Source: an uncultured Collinsella sp.
GTDB lineage: Bacteria; Actinomycetota; Coriobacteriia; Coriobacteriales; Coriobacteriaceae
Direction of reading: 5' to 3'
DNA length: 64,000 nucleotides
Assembly: GCA_900543515.1 (NCBI GenBank)
Contig: UQRW01000002.1
Coordinates: 29,492-93,491 of the forward strand
Part shown: positions 50,358 to 58,828 of the stretch, piece by piece
Position numbering within the stretch: the first letter of the stretch is position 1
How the letters are laid out: every line of letters begins with the position of its first letter
Notes under the pieces: model-generated
Seen by the model: the letters and a program-made list of their open reading frames with translations, nothing else
Databases searched by the model: none
What the model was told of the DNA's origin: nothing
Translations under genes and position numbers: made by a program

Positions 50358-51783
50358 CGCTTCCGATCCGCGCCAGCAGAATCGTACACGGCAGTCGGCG
50401 TCGCGCCCTGCCCAGCCTTGCCAGCGTCCGGCACAGCCGACGCAGCGTGCAGCTCAGCCTGCCGCGCGCCCGGCGCAGTCCTTCTCTCATTCGGCCCAAC
50501 CTGTTCAACGGACGGGTCAGCAGCCATCTGCTCGTTCGGTTCAGCATTCGGCTTCTCACGCGGCTCAGCAGCCCACTGCTCGTACGGCCCAGCCTGCAGG
50601 CGGTACCCGCTTTAAGCAGCAGGCACCTACTCAGCGAACTCAGGCCCCCCAATCGCATTCGCATCACGCTCGCGGTTCGCATGGCGTTGCTCCGGCAACC
50701 CGCTCGAGCTACAACACGCATGCTCGTCGCGGTGCTCAAAAGAAGAGTTCTCCGGTTCCCATGATCATCGGCGTTGTGGTGGCGGTGCTCGCGCTTGCTG
50801 CGATCGCCTTCTTTGTCGTGCCGGCCGTCAAGGGCTTCTTTGCCGGTGAGGATACGAAGGTCACGGCTGGTCAGCAGGTTACGGTGACCATTCCCGATGG
50901 TGCTTCGGGCGATACGATCGCCTCGATTCTCTCCGAGAACCATATCGTCGAGAATCCCAAGGATTACTATGCGGCGGTGAAAAAGCTCAACGCCGATATG
51001 TCGCTCAAGCCTGGTGATTATTCGTTCACCACACTCATGGATGCGACCAAGGTTGTTCAGCAGCTCATGGAAGGCCCCAACGCGGGCTCCAATGCGCTGA
51101 CTATCCCTGAGGGCCTGACGGTCGATCAAGTCGCCGACCGTGTGGCCCAGGCCTACGACAGCATCTCTAAGGAAGACTTCCTCAACCAGGCCAAGGCCTC
51201 CAACTACGTGGACGACTATAGCTTCCTTAAGGGCGCCGCCAACGACTCGCTCGAGGGTTTCTTGTTCCCCAAGACCTATTCGCTGGGTGATTCGCCGACG
51301 GCCGATGGCGTGATTCGCGCTATGCTCGATCAGTTTAAGACCGAGTACAAGTCGCTTGACTTTGCGAGCTGCGAAGCCAAGATCAAGGAACGCTACGGTG
51401 TGGAGATGTCCGACTACGACATCGTCAACTTGGCCTCTATCGTTGAGCGCGAGGGTCTCAACGCCGACCAACGTGCGCACGTGGCCTCGGTCTTCTACAA
51501 CCGTCTTGCCGGCAAGCTCGACGGTCTGCGCTATCTCAACAGCGATGCGACCATGATGTATGTCACCGGTGGCGAGGTTACCGCCGACGACCTGCAGAGC
51601 GATAGTCCGTATAACACCTATAAGCACGAGGGCCTGCCACCCACGCCCATCTGCTCTCCGTCGCTCGAGGCGCTCAAGGCCACGCTTGAGCCGACCGACT
51701 CCGATGATCTGTATTTCTACATTACGCAGGACGAGGAGTACTTCTCGCAAACCTACGAAGAGCATCAACAGTCTTGGAATTAG
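50350..51783 (+). CDS. mltG: Endolytic peptidoglycan transglycosylase MltG
   Basis: MltG cuts nascent glycan strands and sets their length. From ATG 50350 (GAGGAGG upstream) the protein has 477 residues. The first ~130 residues are a cytosolic disordered arm made of Gln, Pro, Ala, Arg and Ser repeats. A single membrane helix (VVVAVLALAAIAFFVV) follows near 137-160, then a LysM-like part with IPDGASGDTIASILSENHIV and the YceG catalytic domain. The catalytic Glu lies in LASIVEREGLNADQ (~residue 363). The arm is much longer than in Escherichia coli MltG. Confidence 0.93.
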   Translation: MPSASDPRQQNRTRQSASRPAQPCQRPAQPTQRAAQPAARPAQSFSHSAQPVQRTGQQPSARSVQHSASHAAQQPTARTAQPAGGTRFKQQAPTQRTQAPQSHSHHARGSHGVAPATRSSYNTHARRGAQKKSSPVPMIIGVVVAVLALAAIAFFVVPAVKGFFAGEDTKVTAGQQVTVTIPDGASGDTIASILSENHIVENPKDYYAAVKKLNADMSLKPGDYSFTTLMDATKVVQQLMEGPNAGSNALTIPEGLTVDQVADRVAQAYDSISKEDFLNQAKASNYVDDYSFLKGAANDSLEGFLFPKTYSLGDSPTADGVIRAMLDQFKTEYKSLDFASCEAKIKERYGVEMSDYDIVNLASIVEREGLNADQRAHVASVFYNRLAGKLDGLRYLNSDATMMYVTGGEVTADDLQSDSPYNTYKHEGLPPTPICSPSLEALKATLEPTDSDDLYFYITQDEEYFSQTYEEHQQSWN

Positions 51784-51784
51784 C

Positions 51785-52282
51785 ATGAGGATTTTTAGCC
51801 CCAAACGTTACGTTGCCTCGGTCGATCGCATCGACCTTGATGCCCTGTGGGCCGACGGCAAACGCGCCATTCTGCTCGATCGCGATAACACCCTGGTGCC
51901 GCGCGACACCGAGCAGGTTCCCGCCGCGGTTTCCGCTTGGCTCGACGCCGCCCGCGCCAAAGGTTTTAAGCTGTGCATGGTGTCCAACAACTGGCATCGC
52001 GACCAGGTCATGAGCTCTGCACGCGAGCTGGGACTCGAGGCCATCAGCCACGCCATGAAGCCGGCGCCGTTTGCCCTCAAGGCGGGTCTTAAGCGCCTCG
52101 GCGCCTCGGCCGACGAGGCGGTGCTGATCGGTGATCAGCTCTACACTGACGTGTGGAGCGGCAATTTCGCCGGCGTCGATACCATCCTGGTAAAGCCGCA
52201 GGCGACGCAGGACCTGTGGTATACGCAGATCTTCCGTATTTTTGAGCGCCGGGCCCTGCGCGACCTTCACTGCGAGGAATAG
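51785..52282 (+). CDS. YqeG family HAD-IIIA phosphatase
   Basis: The 165-residue protein begins with ATG one base after the mltG stop and has the YqeG pattern. ILLDRDNTLVPRDTEQ holds the DxDxT nucleophile, KLCMVSNNW is motif II, and MKPAPFALKAGLKRLG plus LIGDQLYTDVWSGNFAG give motifs III and IV. Family members are linked to phosphatidylglycerophosphate dephosphorylation, but the substrate here is not shown. Confidence 0.88.
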   Translation: MRIFSPKRYVASVDRIDLDALWADGKRAILLDRDNTLVPRDTEQVPAAVSAWLDAARAKGFKLCMVSNNWHRDQVMSSARELGLEAISHAMKPAPFALKAGLKRLGASADEAVLIGDQLYTDVWSGNFAGVDTILVKPQATQDLWYTQIFRIFERRALRDLHCEE

Positions 52283-52290
52283 GTCTCGCT

Positions 52291-52824
52291 ATGTCCCAGC
52301 ATACCAAACACGGCTGCGACCATATCTTCTTTATCGGCTTTTTGGGCGCGGGCAAATCGACGCTCGCGCGCAACGTCGGCACTATGTTCAAGCGGCGTTT
52401 TATCGATACCGACCGACTGGTCGTGCGCCGTTGCGGTAAGTCGGTAACCGAGATTTTTGAGACCGAGGGCGAGGATCGTTTTCGCGAGCTCGAGACCTCG
52501 GCGCTCCGTTCGCTCCAAAGCGAGCGCAGCCTGTTGGTTTCGTGCGGGGGCGGTATCGTCGAGACGCCGGTGAATATTGAGCTGATGCACGAAATGGGTA
52601 CGTGCGTTTACCTCGAGGGCGACTTTGAGGATTCGATTCGCCAGATTCGTCGGTCCGACACGCGCCCCGATTTTCGCTCGCCCGAGCATGCTGCGCGCCT
52701 GTTTGAGCATCGCCGTCCGCTGTATCGCCAAGCCGCAGATATTACCCTTGATATTCGCAACAAGTCCTTCGAGGACGTTTCCTACCTTTGTGCCGAGATG
52801 CTTTTGGAGCGTGGACTGCTATGA
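52291..52824 (+). CDS. aroK: Shikimate kinase AroK
   Basis: The 177-residue P-loop kinase has the shikimate kinase pattern. Walker A is FFIGFLGAGKSTLARNVG; IDTDRLVVRRCGKSVTEIF carries the shikimate-binding Asp; RFRELE and SCGGGIVETP follow; and the lid and Arg region is RRPLYRQAADI. All key residues look intact. The next gene encodes an AroB homologue that appears inactive, so whether this kinase works in a complete shikimate pathway is uncertain. Confidence 0.9.
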   Translation: MSQHTKHGCDHIFFIGFLGAGKSTLARNVGTMFKRRFIDTDRLVVRRCGKSVTEIFETEGEDRFRELETSALRSLQSERSLLVSCGGGIVETPVNIELMHEMGTCVYLEGDFEDSIRQIRRSDTRPDFRSPEHAARLFEHRRPLYRQAADITLDIRNKSFEDVSYLCAEMLLERGLL

Positions 52825-53930
52825 TTCGCCGTCAACTTATCAATTTCCAAAACCGCAGTGTCGATGTTCGCGTCGGTCTTGGCGCGTTTGAGGAACTGTC
52901 GCGCATGTTTGCCTCGGCTGTGGGCAAGCCTAAGCGCGCGATGGTGGTTTGGAACGACGCCACATCCGAGCGCTTTGGTGAGGTCGTCGAGCATGCGCTG
53001 GTCGACGCCGGTTTTGCCGTGTCGCCGCTCGCCCTTGAGGTTTCTCCTGCCGGTGCTACGCTGGCCGATGCCGATACCGTCTTTGGCGCCCTGTCGGCTA
53101 GCGGCATTACCTGCGACGATCTCGTTGTCGCTGTCGGCGACACGGCAACTTGCTCGGTCGTTTGCTGGTGTGCCAATCAGTGGTGCGGTCGCACCGAGTG
53201 CGCCTTGCTGCCGACGACGTTCGACGCCATGCTCACGGTTGCGACGACCATGAAGCCGCTCGTCGCCTCCTCGGCGAATGCGCTTCCGGCTATCGCGTTC
53301 CGTCCCGAGCCGGGCTTGGTCGTGTGTGACCTCGACCTTGTTCGCGAGACGGACCCCGAGGACCTCAAGCTCGGCTATGCGGTACTTGTTGGCACCATGC
53401 TTTCGAGCAGCAAGTCCCGCTGGAATCAGTTTACCGAGACCGTCCCCGAGATTCTCGCGGGCGAGGAGGTCGCGCTCGTCAATGCCGTTCAGTGGTCTCA
53501 GACTGCCCGCAAGGACGTACTGATGGCCACGAACCCGAGCGCCCGCCATGCGCTCGATTTTGGCAAGACGGGGGAGCGTGCCCTGCGCGCCTGCTTGGGC
53601 GATGCCGCTTCGCAGGTCCCTGCCTACCAGCTGTTGTCCGAGGGCATGCGTTTTGAGGCGCGCGTTGCCCACGATGCCTGCGACTTCGATATCGATTACG
53701 TCTTTGAGGTCGATGACTGCCTGGAGGACTTTGGTATCGAGGAGCTTGCCTTCGACCTGGAGTCCACCGCGTTTATCGAGGAGTTCCGCAAGCAGCAGTT
53801 CGCTCGCTCGAATCGCAGCATGCTGCCGCTGCCCGCAGCACTCGGTGCCATTCGCCTAACGAGCGTTGAGGACGAGGTTCTTGAGCGCCATGCTCACGCC
53901 TACTTGGCTTCTCGCAAAGAACTTCTCTAA
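52821..53930 (+). CDS. 3-dehydroquinate synthase-like protein lacking active-site residues
   Basis: The 369-residue protein aligns along its length with AroB, for example LLPTTFDAMLTVATT with VPTTLLSQVDSSVGG of AroB and ALDFGKTGERAL with LNLGHTFGHAIE. Yet the residues for catalysis are gone. Both His of GHTFGH are Lys and Arg, LHGEAV has no His-Glu counterpart, the Glu of AEVIKYG is not kept, the GGK substrate loop is lost, and the NAD-binding GGGVVGD reads VGDTATC. It may be a pseudoenzyme or have a new role. It overlaps aroK by four bases and is a full-length open frame. Confidence 0.7.
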   Translation: MIRRQLINFQNRSVDVRVGLGAFEELSRMFASAVGKPKRAMVVWNDATSERFGEVVEHALVDAGFAVSPLALEVSPAGATLADADTVFGALSASGITCDDLVVAVGDTATCSVVCWCANQWCGRTECALLPTTFDAMLTVATTMKPLVASSANALPAIAFRPEPGLVVCDLDLVRETDPEDLKLGYAVLVGTMLSSSKSRWNQFTETVPEILAGEEVALVNAVQWSQTARKDVLMATNPSARHALDFGKTGERALRACLGDAASQVPAYQLLSEGMRFEARVAHDACDFDIDYVFEVDDCLEDFGIEELAFDLESTAFIEEFRKQQFARSNRSMLPLPAALGAIRLTSVEDEVLERHAHAYLASRKELL

Positions 53931-53936
53931 GATTTA

Positions 53937-53965
53937 TTGACATCCATTGTCTTTCGTATCATGTT
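53937..53965 (+). promoter_or_regulatory. Promoter before the M24 peptidase gene
   Basis: A consensus TTGACA (53937-53942) is followed after 17 bases by CATGTT (53960-53965). The remaining leader to 54063 is ~100 bases, without a clear regulatory fold. Confidence 0.4.
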
Positions 53966-54062
53966 GAGGTGCGGGTTTTCAATCGGTTGCGGATCGCATG
54001 CGATTCCGTCGTTCGGTTGAGACCCGTCCCGTCTATATAGAGACAACAAGAAAGGAATCTGC

Positions 54063-55193
54063 ATGTCTGAGTTTGCTGCCGGTCCTGCCGGTCGTATCGA
54101 GCGCGTCCGTGCCCTGATGGTCGAGCGTGGCTACGACGCTATCGTGGTACGCGACGAGGCCAATCTTCGTTGGCTCACGGGCGTGAAGGGCGTCTTCGAC
54201 TACACCTTCGAGTTCCCGCACGCGGCGTTTATTACGGCTGACCAGTGCCTGTTCCATACCGACTCGCGCTACCTCAACAGCTTTGAGGAGAACACGCCCG
54301 CCGGCAGCCCCTGGGTCTACGACATGGATGAGGGCACCATCCCCGGTTGGGTCGCCGGCAAGATCGCGGCCAACAAATGCCGCGTCTGCGCTGTCGAGGA
54401 CGATATGCAGATTAATTTCTACCAGGGTATTCAGCGCGGCCTGGAGGACCGCTCCGTCGCCTGTATGCTGCCGCTGATGCACGACGACATCCGCAAGATG
54501 CGCGCCATTAAGGACGCCGAGGAGATTGAACTCATGCGCCATGCGCAGTCGATCACCGATGCCGCCTTCCAGCACATGCTCGGCTTTATTAAGCCCGGTA
54601 TGACCGAGAAGCAGGTACGCAACGAGCTCGAGAACTTTATGTTCGCCAACGGTGCTGACAGCCTTGCCTTCGGCTCCATCGTGGCGAGCGGCCCCAACAC
54701 CGCCAACCCGCATGCCGTCCCGAGCGACCGCGTGATCGAGAAGGGCGACTTTGTCCTCATGGATTACGGCGCGGGCTACTGCGATTATCGCTCCGACATG
54801 ACACGCACTGTCGTGATGGGCGGGCCCACGCAGGAGCAGCTTGACCTGTACGCGCTCGTGCGCCGTACGCACGAGGAGTGCGTCGCCGCCATCCATCCGG
54901 GCGTCGAGGGCAACGACATTTTCAAGCTTTCCAAGAAGATCATCGGCGATGCCGGCTATGGCGATTACTACAACCATGGTCTGGGCCACGGCGTCGGTAT
55001 CGACATCCACGAGCTGCCCAACTTCAATCGCAGCAAGAACACCATCGAGATCGGCTCGGTTGTCACCATGGAGCCTGGCGTCTACCTGCCCGGCGTGGGC
55101 GGCGTGCGCCTGGAGGACTACGGCGTGGTCACCGAGAACGGCTACGAGCCCTTCACCAAGACCCCGCACGACCTGCACGTCATCGACTGCTAG
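54063..55193 (+). CDS. M24 family Xaa-Pro aminopeptidase
   Basis: The 376-residue protein is a creatinase/prolidase-fold metallopeptidase that removes N-terminal residues before Pro. The N-terminal domain contains VRDEANLRWLTGVKG. The metal-binding set is complete: DYGAGYCDYRSDMTRT (two Asp), GLGHGVGIDIHE (His), TMEPGVYLPG (Glu) and RLEDYGVV (Glu). GAAAGGA precedes the ATG. PepP or PepQ specificity cannot be separated by motif alone. It lies just before efp, a frequent neighbour. Confidence 0.92.
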   Translation: MSEFAAGPAGRIERVRALMVERGYDAIVVRDEANLRWLTGVKGVFDYTFEFPHAAFITADQCLFHTDSRYLNSFEENTPAGSPWVYDMDEGTIPGWVAGKIAANKCRVCAVEDDMQINFYQGIQRGLEDRSVACMLPLMHDDIRKMRAIKDAEEIELMRHAQSITDAAFQHMLGFIKPGMTEKQVRNELENFMFANGADSLAFGSIVASGPNTANPHAVPSDRVIEKGDFVLMDYGAGYCDYRSDMTRTVVMGGPTQEQLDLYALVRRTHEECVAAIHPGVEGNDIFKLSKKIIGDAGYGDYYNHGLGHGVGIDIHELPNFNRSKNTIEIGSVVTMEPGVYLPGVGGVRLEDYGVVTENGYEPFTKTPHDLHVIDC

Positions 55194-55214
55194 CCCATTT
55201 CGATAGATTTTTGG

Positions 55215-55256
55215 GCGGGGCGTCCGGAGCAATTCGGGCGCCCCGCGTTCTCTTTT
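55215..55256 (+). terminator. Terminator of the M24 peptidase gene
   Basis: GCGGGGCGTCCG and CGGGCGCCCCGC form a 12-bp stem (one G-T pair) with an eight-base loop; a T-rich run (TTCTCTTTTT) follows. Confidence 0.85.
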
Positions 55257-55288
55257 TATGCGCTCGCCGCAGGCGCGGTCTGCAAGTG

Positions 55289-55294
55289 TATAAT
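55289..55294 (+). promoter_or_regulatory. -10 box of the efp operon
   Basis: A perfect TATAAT lies 57 bases before the efp ATG. No recognisable -35 is at the right distance. Confidence 0.45.
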
Positions 55295-55351
55295 TTCTAT
55301 CGTATGTAATTTGGACGCTTGTGCGTTCTGCCCATAACAAGAAAGGTCGCT

Positions 55352-55915
55352 ATGCCTACCATTTCTACCGCCGACTTCAAGAACGGCCTCGGTCTCCGCA
55401 TCAAGGACAAGGTCTACACCATCGTCGAGTTCCAGCATGTCAAGCCGGGCAAGGGAGGCGCGTTTGTGCGCTACAAGACCCGCGACATCAAGAGCGGCCG
55501 CGTCGTCGAGAACACCTGCAACGCCGGCACCAAGTTCGAGAGCGTCATGCTCACCACCCGTGAGTTCCAGTACCTCTACAACGATGGCGCCGACTACATC
55601 TTCATGGACAACGAGACCTATGAGCAGGTTCCCGTTCCCGAGGACATGGTGGGCGAGAACTCCAAGTGGCTTCGCGAGAACGACATTTGCCAGCTGCTCT
55701 TCGCCGACGATGAGCTCATGGGCGTGACCCCGCCGATGTTTATCGAGACCACCATCGTCCAGACCGACCCGGGCTTTAAGGGCGACACCGTCCAGGGTTC
55801 CACCAAGCCGGCCACGATTGACACCGGCGCTGTCATCCAGGTCCCCATGTACCTCAACGAGGGCGAGGTCATCAAGGTTGACACCCGTGACGGCAAGTTC
55901 GTCTCCCGCGTCTAG
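55352..55915 (+). CDS. efp: Elongation factor P
   Basis: EF-P relieves ribosome stalling at polyproline. The 187-residue protein starts at ATG 55352 with GAAAGG upstream. It has three OB-like domains. The loop that reaches the peptidyl centre is HVKPGKGGAF with Lys34 at the tip, so post-translational modification at Lys is expected in principle; epmA/epmB or ymfI-type genes are not in the window. The ending VDTRDGKFVSRV is typical. It starts an operon with asp23, nusB, xseB, tlyA, nadK and recN. Confidence 0.96.
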   Translation: MPTISTADFKNGLGLRIKDKVYTIVEFQHVKPGKGGAFVRYKTRDIKSGRVVENTCNAGTKFESVMLTTREFQYLYNDGADYIFMDNETYEQVPVPEDMVGENSKWLRENDICQLLFADDELMGVTPPMFIETTIVQTDPGFKGDTVQGSTKPATIDTGAVIQVPMYLNEGEVIKVDTRDGKFVSRV

Positions 55916-55939
55916 CAACCAACTCTTCTAGGAGGACTC

Positions 55940-56302
55940 ATGCCCCAGGAAATCAAGATTGACGGCATCGGCATTTCGCCCGATGTTTTGACCGCCATCG
56001 TCTCGCGCGCCGTGTCGGATGTCGAGGGCATCGCCTCCGTTGGCGTCAAGGACCTTGCCACCAACCTTGTCTCCATGATGCTCTCGTCCAAGGCCCCCGC
56101 TTCCGAGCCGGCGGTCGAGGCCGAGGTCATCGGCGACAAGCTCGCACTCACCGTGCGTGTCGTGGTGTTCTTTGGCTATCCGTTCAAGAAACTCGCCGAG
56201 GCTGTTCGCGCCGCTGTGGTCGCCGCCATCGATGCCCAAGTGGGCGTTGAGGTCGAGCGCGTCGACGTTTGCATCGACGGCCTCGTTTTCCCCAAGGAGT
56301 AA
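55940..56302 (+). CDS. Asp23/Gls24 family protein (YqhY-like)
   Basis: The 120-residue protein is the second Asp23/Gls24 member of the window. It shows IGISPDVLTAIVSRAVSDVEGIASVGV and the C-terminal VGVEVERVDVCIDGLVF. AGGAGG is seven bases before the ATG. A member of this family before nusB matches YqhY in Bacillus, linked there to fatty acid synthesis control. The two paralogues differ in context: 9678 goes with the DAK2 gene, this one with efp-nusB. Confidence 0.87.
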   Translation: MPQEIKIDGIGISPDVLTAIVSRAVSDVEGIASVGVKDLATNLVSMMLSSKAPASEPAVEAEVIGDKLALTVRVVVFFGYPFKKLAEAVRAAVVAAIDAQVGVEVERVDVCIDGLVFPKE

Positions 56303-56305
56303 CCT

Positions 56306-56890
56306 TTGAGCCTTAAGGTTTATCGCGGGCGTACGCTTGCCCGCAGTCAGGCGCTGCAGCTGCTGTTCCAGGCCGAGGCCACGGACAGCCCGCTCGAGCG
56401 CGTCCTCGAGGGTGATTTCCTGATCTCGAAGGGTCCCCTCGACCCCTATGCGTTGGAGCTGTGCCGCGGTGCCTACGAGCATATCGACCGCATCGACTGC
56501 GCTCTGCGATCCGTTGCCAAGAACTGGGATCTTATGCGCATGCCCGGCGCCGACCGCAATCTGCTGCGTATCGCCGTTTACGAGATGCGTTTCCTCACCG
56601 ACGAGGAGGTCTCGGACGCCATCGTGATCAACGAGGCTGTCGAGCTTGCCAAGGCCTATGGCACCGACCAGTCCGCGTCGTTCGTCAACGGCGTGCTGGG
56701 CAAGATCGCTCGCAGCGAGGAGCTGCCGGGCGAGGACCTGTACCAAGAGCTGCTGGCCGAGGACCGCGCTCGCGAGGAGGCGCAGGCTGCAGAGGCTGCC
56801 GCAAAGGTCGCCGCCGCTCAGGCTGCCGCCGGTGTACTTGCCGAGGATGCGGACGCTGCCGAGGCTGTCGTCGACTCCGTCGAGGAGTAG
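56306..56890 (+). CDS. nusB: Transcription antitermination factor NusB
   Basis: NusB binds boxA RNA with S10 to prevent premature termination of rRNA transcripts. The start is TTG 56306, supported by AAGGAG six bases upstream. The protein has 194 residues. It shows RTLARSQALQLLFQAEATD at the start, then LLRIAVYEMRFLTDEEVSDA and INEAVELAKAYGTDQSASFVN. About 50 extra residues rich in Ala and Glu extend the C-terminus past the usual end. Confidence 0.94.
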   Translation: MSLKVYRGRTLARSQALQLLFQAEATDSPLERVLEGDFLISKGPLDPYALELCRGAYEHIDRIDCALRSVAKNWDLMRMPGADRNLLRIAVYEMRFLTDEEVSDAIVINEAVELAKAYGTDQSASFVNGVLGKIARSEELPGEDLYQELLAEDRAREEAQAAEAAAKVAAAQAAAGVLAEDADAAEAVVDSVEE

Positions 56891-56892
56891 CC

Positions 56893-57132
56893 ATGCCAGA
56901 GGGTTCTGTCCGCAACTTTGACGAGATCTCGGACCGTCTGGATCAGATCATCGCTACCGTTCGCTCCAAGGATACCTCCTTGGAGCGTTCGCTCGATCTG
57001 TTTGACGAAGCGATTGAGCTGGGCTCCCGCGCGGTCGATATGGTCGACAAGTTTGAGTTGACGCAGCGTGAGGCCGACAAGCTCGAGCAGGAATACGATG
57101 AGGATGCGGCAAACGAATCCCAGGATAGCTAG
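56893..57132 (+). CDS. xseB: Exodeoxyribonuclease VII small subunit
   Basis: XseB is the small subunit of exonuclease VII, which degrades single-stranded DNA from both ends. The 79-residue helical protein reads NFDEISDRLDQIIATVRS, then SLERSLDLFDEAIELG and an acidic tail, the usual pattern. It begins two bases after nusB, inside the recN operon. The catalytic partner xseA is not adjacent in the sequence shown. Confidence 0.93.
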   Translation: MPEGSVRNFDEISDRLDQIIATVRSKDTSLERSLDLFDEAIELGSRAVDMVDKFELTQREADKLEQEYDEDAANESQDS

Positions 57133-57158
57133 GCCACATCTCCGGATACGAATGGTTG

Positions 57159-57971
57159 ATGGCATTCATGAAACGTGTGCGTCTTGATGACGAACTGATT
57201 TCACAGGGCATCTGCGCCGATCGCGCGGATGCCCTTCGCACTCTTATGGCCGGCTTGGTCTCGAGTGGCGGCGAGCGCTTGACTTCGCCGGGTCTTAAGG
57301 TGATGCCGGGGCTGCCGCTGCACGTGAAGGGGCGCATTCCCTATGTTGGCCGCGGCGGTCTTAAGCTCGAAGGCGCGCTTGATGCGTTTGGCATCAATCC
57401 GACGGGCCTTGCCTGTTTGGATGTGGGCTGCTCTACCGGGGGTTTTACCGATTGCCTGCTCAAGCGCGGAGCTGCGACCGTTGTCTCTGTGGACGTGGGT
57501 CGCGCCCAGTTCGATTGGTCGTTGCGTCAGGACGATCGCGTGACGCTGCATGAGCGCACAAACGTGACGCAGCTGCCTGAGCTTGGCTATGCCGGCGCCA
57601 TCGACCTGGCTGTGTGTGATGTCTCGTTTACCAGCATCGCGAACATTATCGATGCGGTACTGGCGTGCCTGGCGCCTACGGGTGCATTCTGCACGCTCGT
57701 AAAGCCACAGTTTGAAGCTCCGGCGGCGCTGGTGGGCGAGGGCGGCATTGTGACCGATCCCGCTGTGCGCCGCGATACGCTCGTGGCGGCGGTTGAGCTC
57801 TTTGCTGCCAAGGGCCTGTTCCCGGTCGATGTGTGCGTGTCGCCCATTCATGGTGCCAAGGGCAACCTTGAGTTTTTCCTGTACGGCACGAGATTTGAAT
57901 CTGGCGACCGCTCGCAAGACGTGCTGCAATCCCAGGTCTCGGTTTTGAGCGAGAAAGCTGCAACGCTATGA
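57159..57971 (+). CDS. tlyA: TlyA family rRNA (cytidine-2'-O)-methyltransferase
   Basis: TlyA methylates cytidines in 16S and 23S rRNA; loss of it gives capreomycin resistance in mycobacteria. An N-terminal S4 domain (VRLDDELISQGICADRADAL) is joined to an FtsJ-like methyltransferase with VGRGGLKLEGALDAF, the SAM site LDVGCSTGGFTDCLL and the conserved LVKPQFEA Lys. The start is one of several close codons (TTG 57156, ATG 57159, ATG 57168), none with a strong site. It overlaps nadK by four bases. Confidence 0.9.
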   Translation: MAFMKRVRLDDELISQGICADRADALRTLMAGLVSSGGERLTSPGLKVMPGLPLHVKGRIPYVGRGGLKLEGALDAFGINPTGLACLDVGCSTGGFTDCLLKRGAATVVSVDVGRAQFDWSLRQDDRVTLHERTNVTQLPELGYAGAIDLAVCDVSFTSIANIIDAVLACLAPTGAFCTLVKPQFEAPAALVGEGGIVTDPAVRRDTLVAAVELFAAKGLFPVDVCVSPIHGAKGNLEFFLYGTRFESGDRSQDVLQSQVSVLSEKAATL

Positions 57972-58828
57972 AGGTCTTTCTGGTTCCCAATTACTACAAG
58001 CAAGAGGCGGTCGAGAGCGGCCTGATGCTCGAGCTTTGGCTGACGCGCCAGGGCTATGAGGTCGCATGGGCTGCCGACCAGCGATCGAAGATTCAAAGCA
58101 CGCCTGATATCGACGGCTCCGATCTGGTCATTACGCTCGGCGGCGACGGTACGTTGCTGCGCGCTGCCCGCATCCTCAACCATCGCGAGATTCCTATCCT
58201 CGGTCTTTCCTATGGTCACCTGGGCTTTTTGACGGCTGCGAGTCCCGAGGAGCGCGACATTCTGCAGGTCGTGAGCGACGCTCTGTCCGGCGAGCTGCAT
58301 GTGAGCCGTCGCGCTACCATCGCCGCGGATATCGTGTCCGTGCGCGAAGACGGTACGAAGGATGTCGTGCGCACCTTCGCCCTCAACGACATGGCGCTTA
58401 CGCGCGGCCCCCTGTCCGATATGGTCGAGTTTGACATCACGGTGTCCGGTCACCATATCGACCGCCTACGCGGTGACGGTGTCGTCGTTTCGACGGCGAC
58501 TGGTTCTACGGGTTACGCGCTCAGCGCCGGTGGCCCCATCGTGAGCCCTGACTATACGGGCATGGTCTGCGTACCCATTGCGCCGCACACCATTCAGGCT
58601 CGTGCCTTTTTGACTTCGCCGAGTGATGTCGTCGAGATCTTTATGTCTGATGACCGTCCGAGTGTTCCGGCGATCGCTATCGATGGACAGTTTATTACCT
58701 GCGATGGTACCGTTGAGAGCGTGGCCGTGCGCCGCGGGCCCGGAGATGTGTTGCTGCTGGATTACGGCCCCGAGAGCTTCTATAACTCGGTGAGCCGCGT
58801 ATTCTACGGAGTCCGTCATGATCGATGA
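57968..58828 (+). CDS. nadK: NAD kinase
   Basis: NadK makes NADP from NAD. The 286-residue protein shows the phosphate-binding LGGDGTLLRAARIL, the ILGLSYGHLGFLT region and the STATGSTGYALSAGGPI segment that grips NAD. Its ATG overlaps the tlyA stop (ATGA) and its end overlaps recN by eleven bases. tlyA-nadK-recN is a conserved trio in Firmicutes and Actinobacteria. Confidence 0.95.
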   Translation: MKVFLVPNYYKQEAVESGLMLELWLTRQGYEVAWAADQRSKIQSTPDIDGSDLVITLGGDGTLLRAARILNHREIPILGLSYGHLGFLTAASPEERDILQVVSDALSGELHVSRRATIAADIVSVREDGTKDVVRTFALNDMALTRGPLSDMVEFDITVSGHHIDRLRGDGVVVSTATGSTGYALSAGGPIVSPDYTGMVCVPIAPHTIQARAFLTSPSDVVEIFMSDDRPSVPAIAIDGQFITCDGTVESVAVRRGPGDVLLLDYGPESFYNSVSRVFYGVRHDR

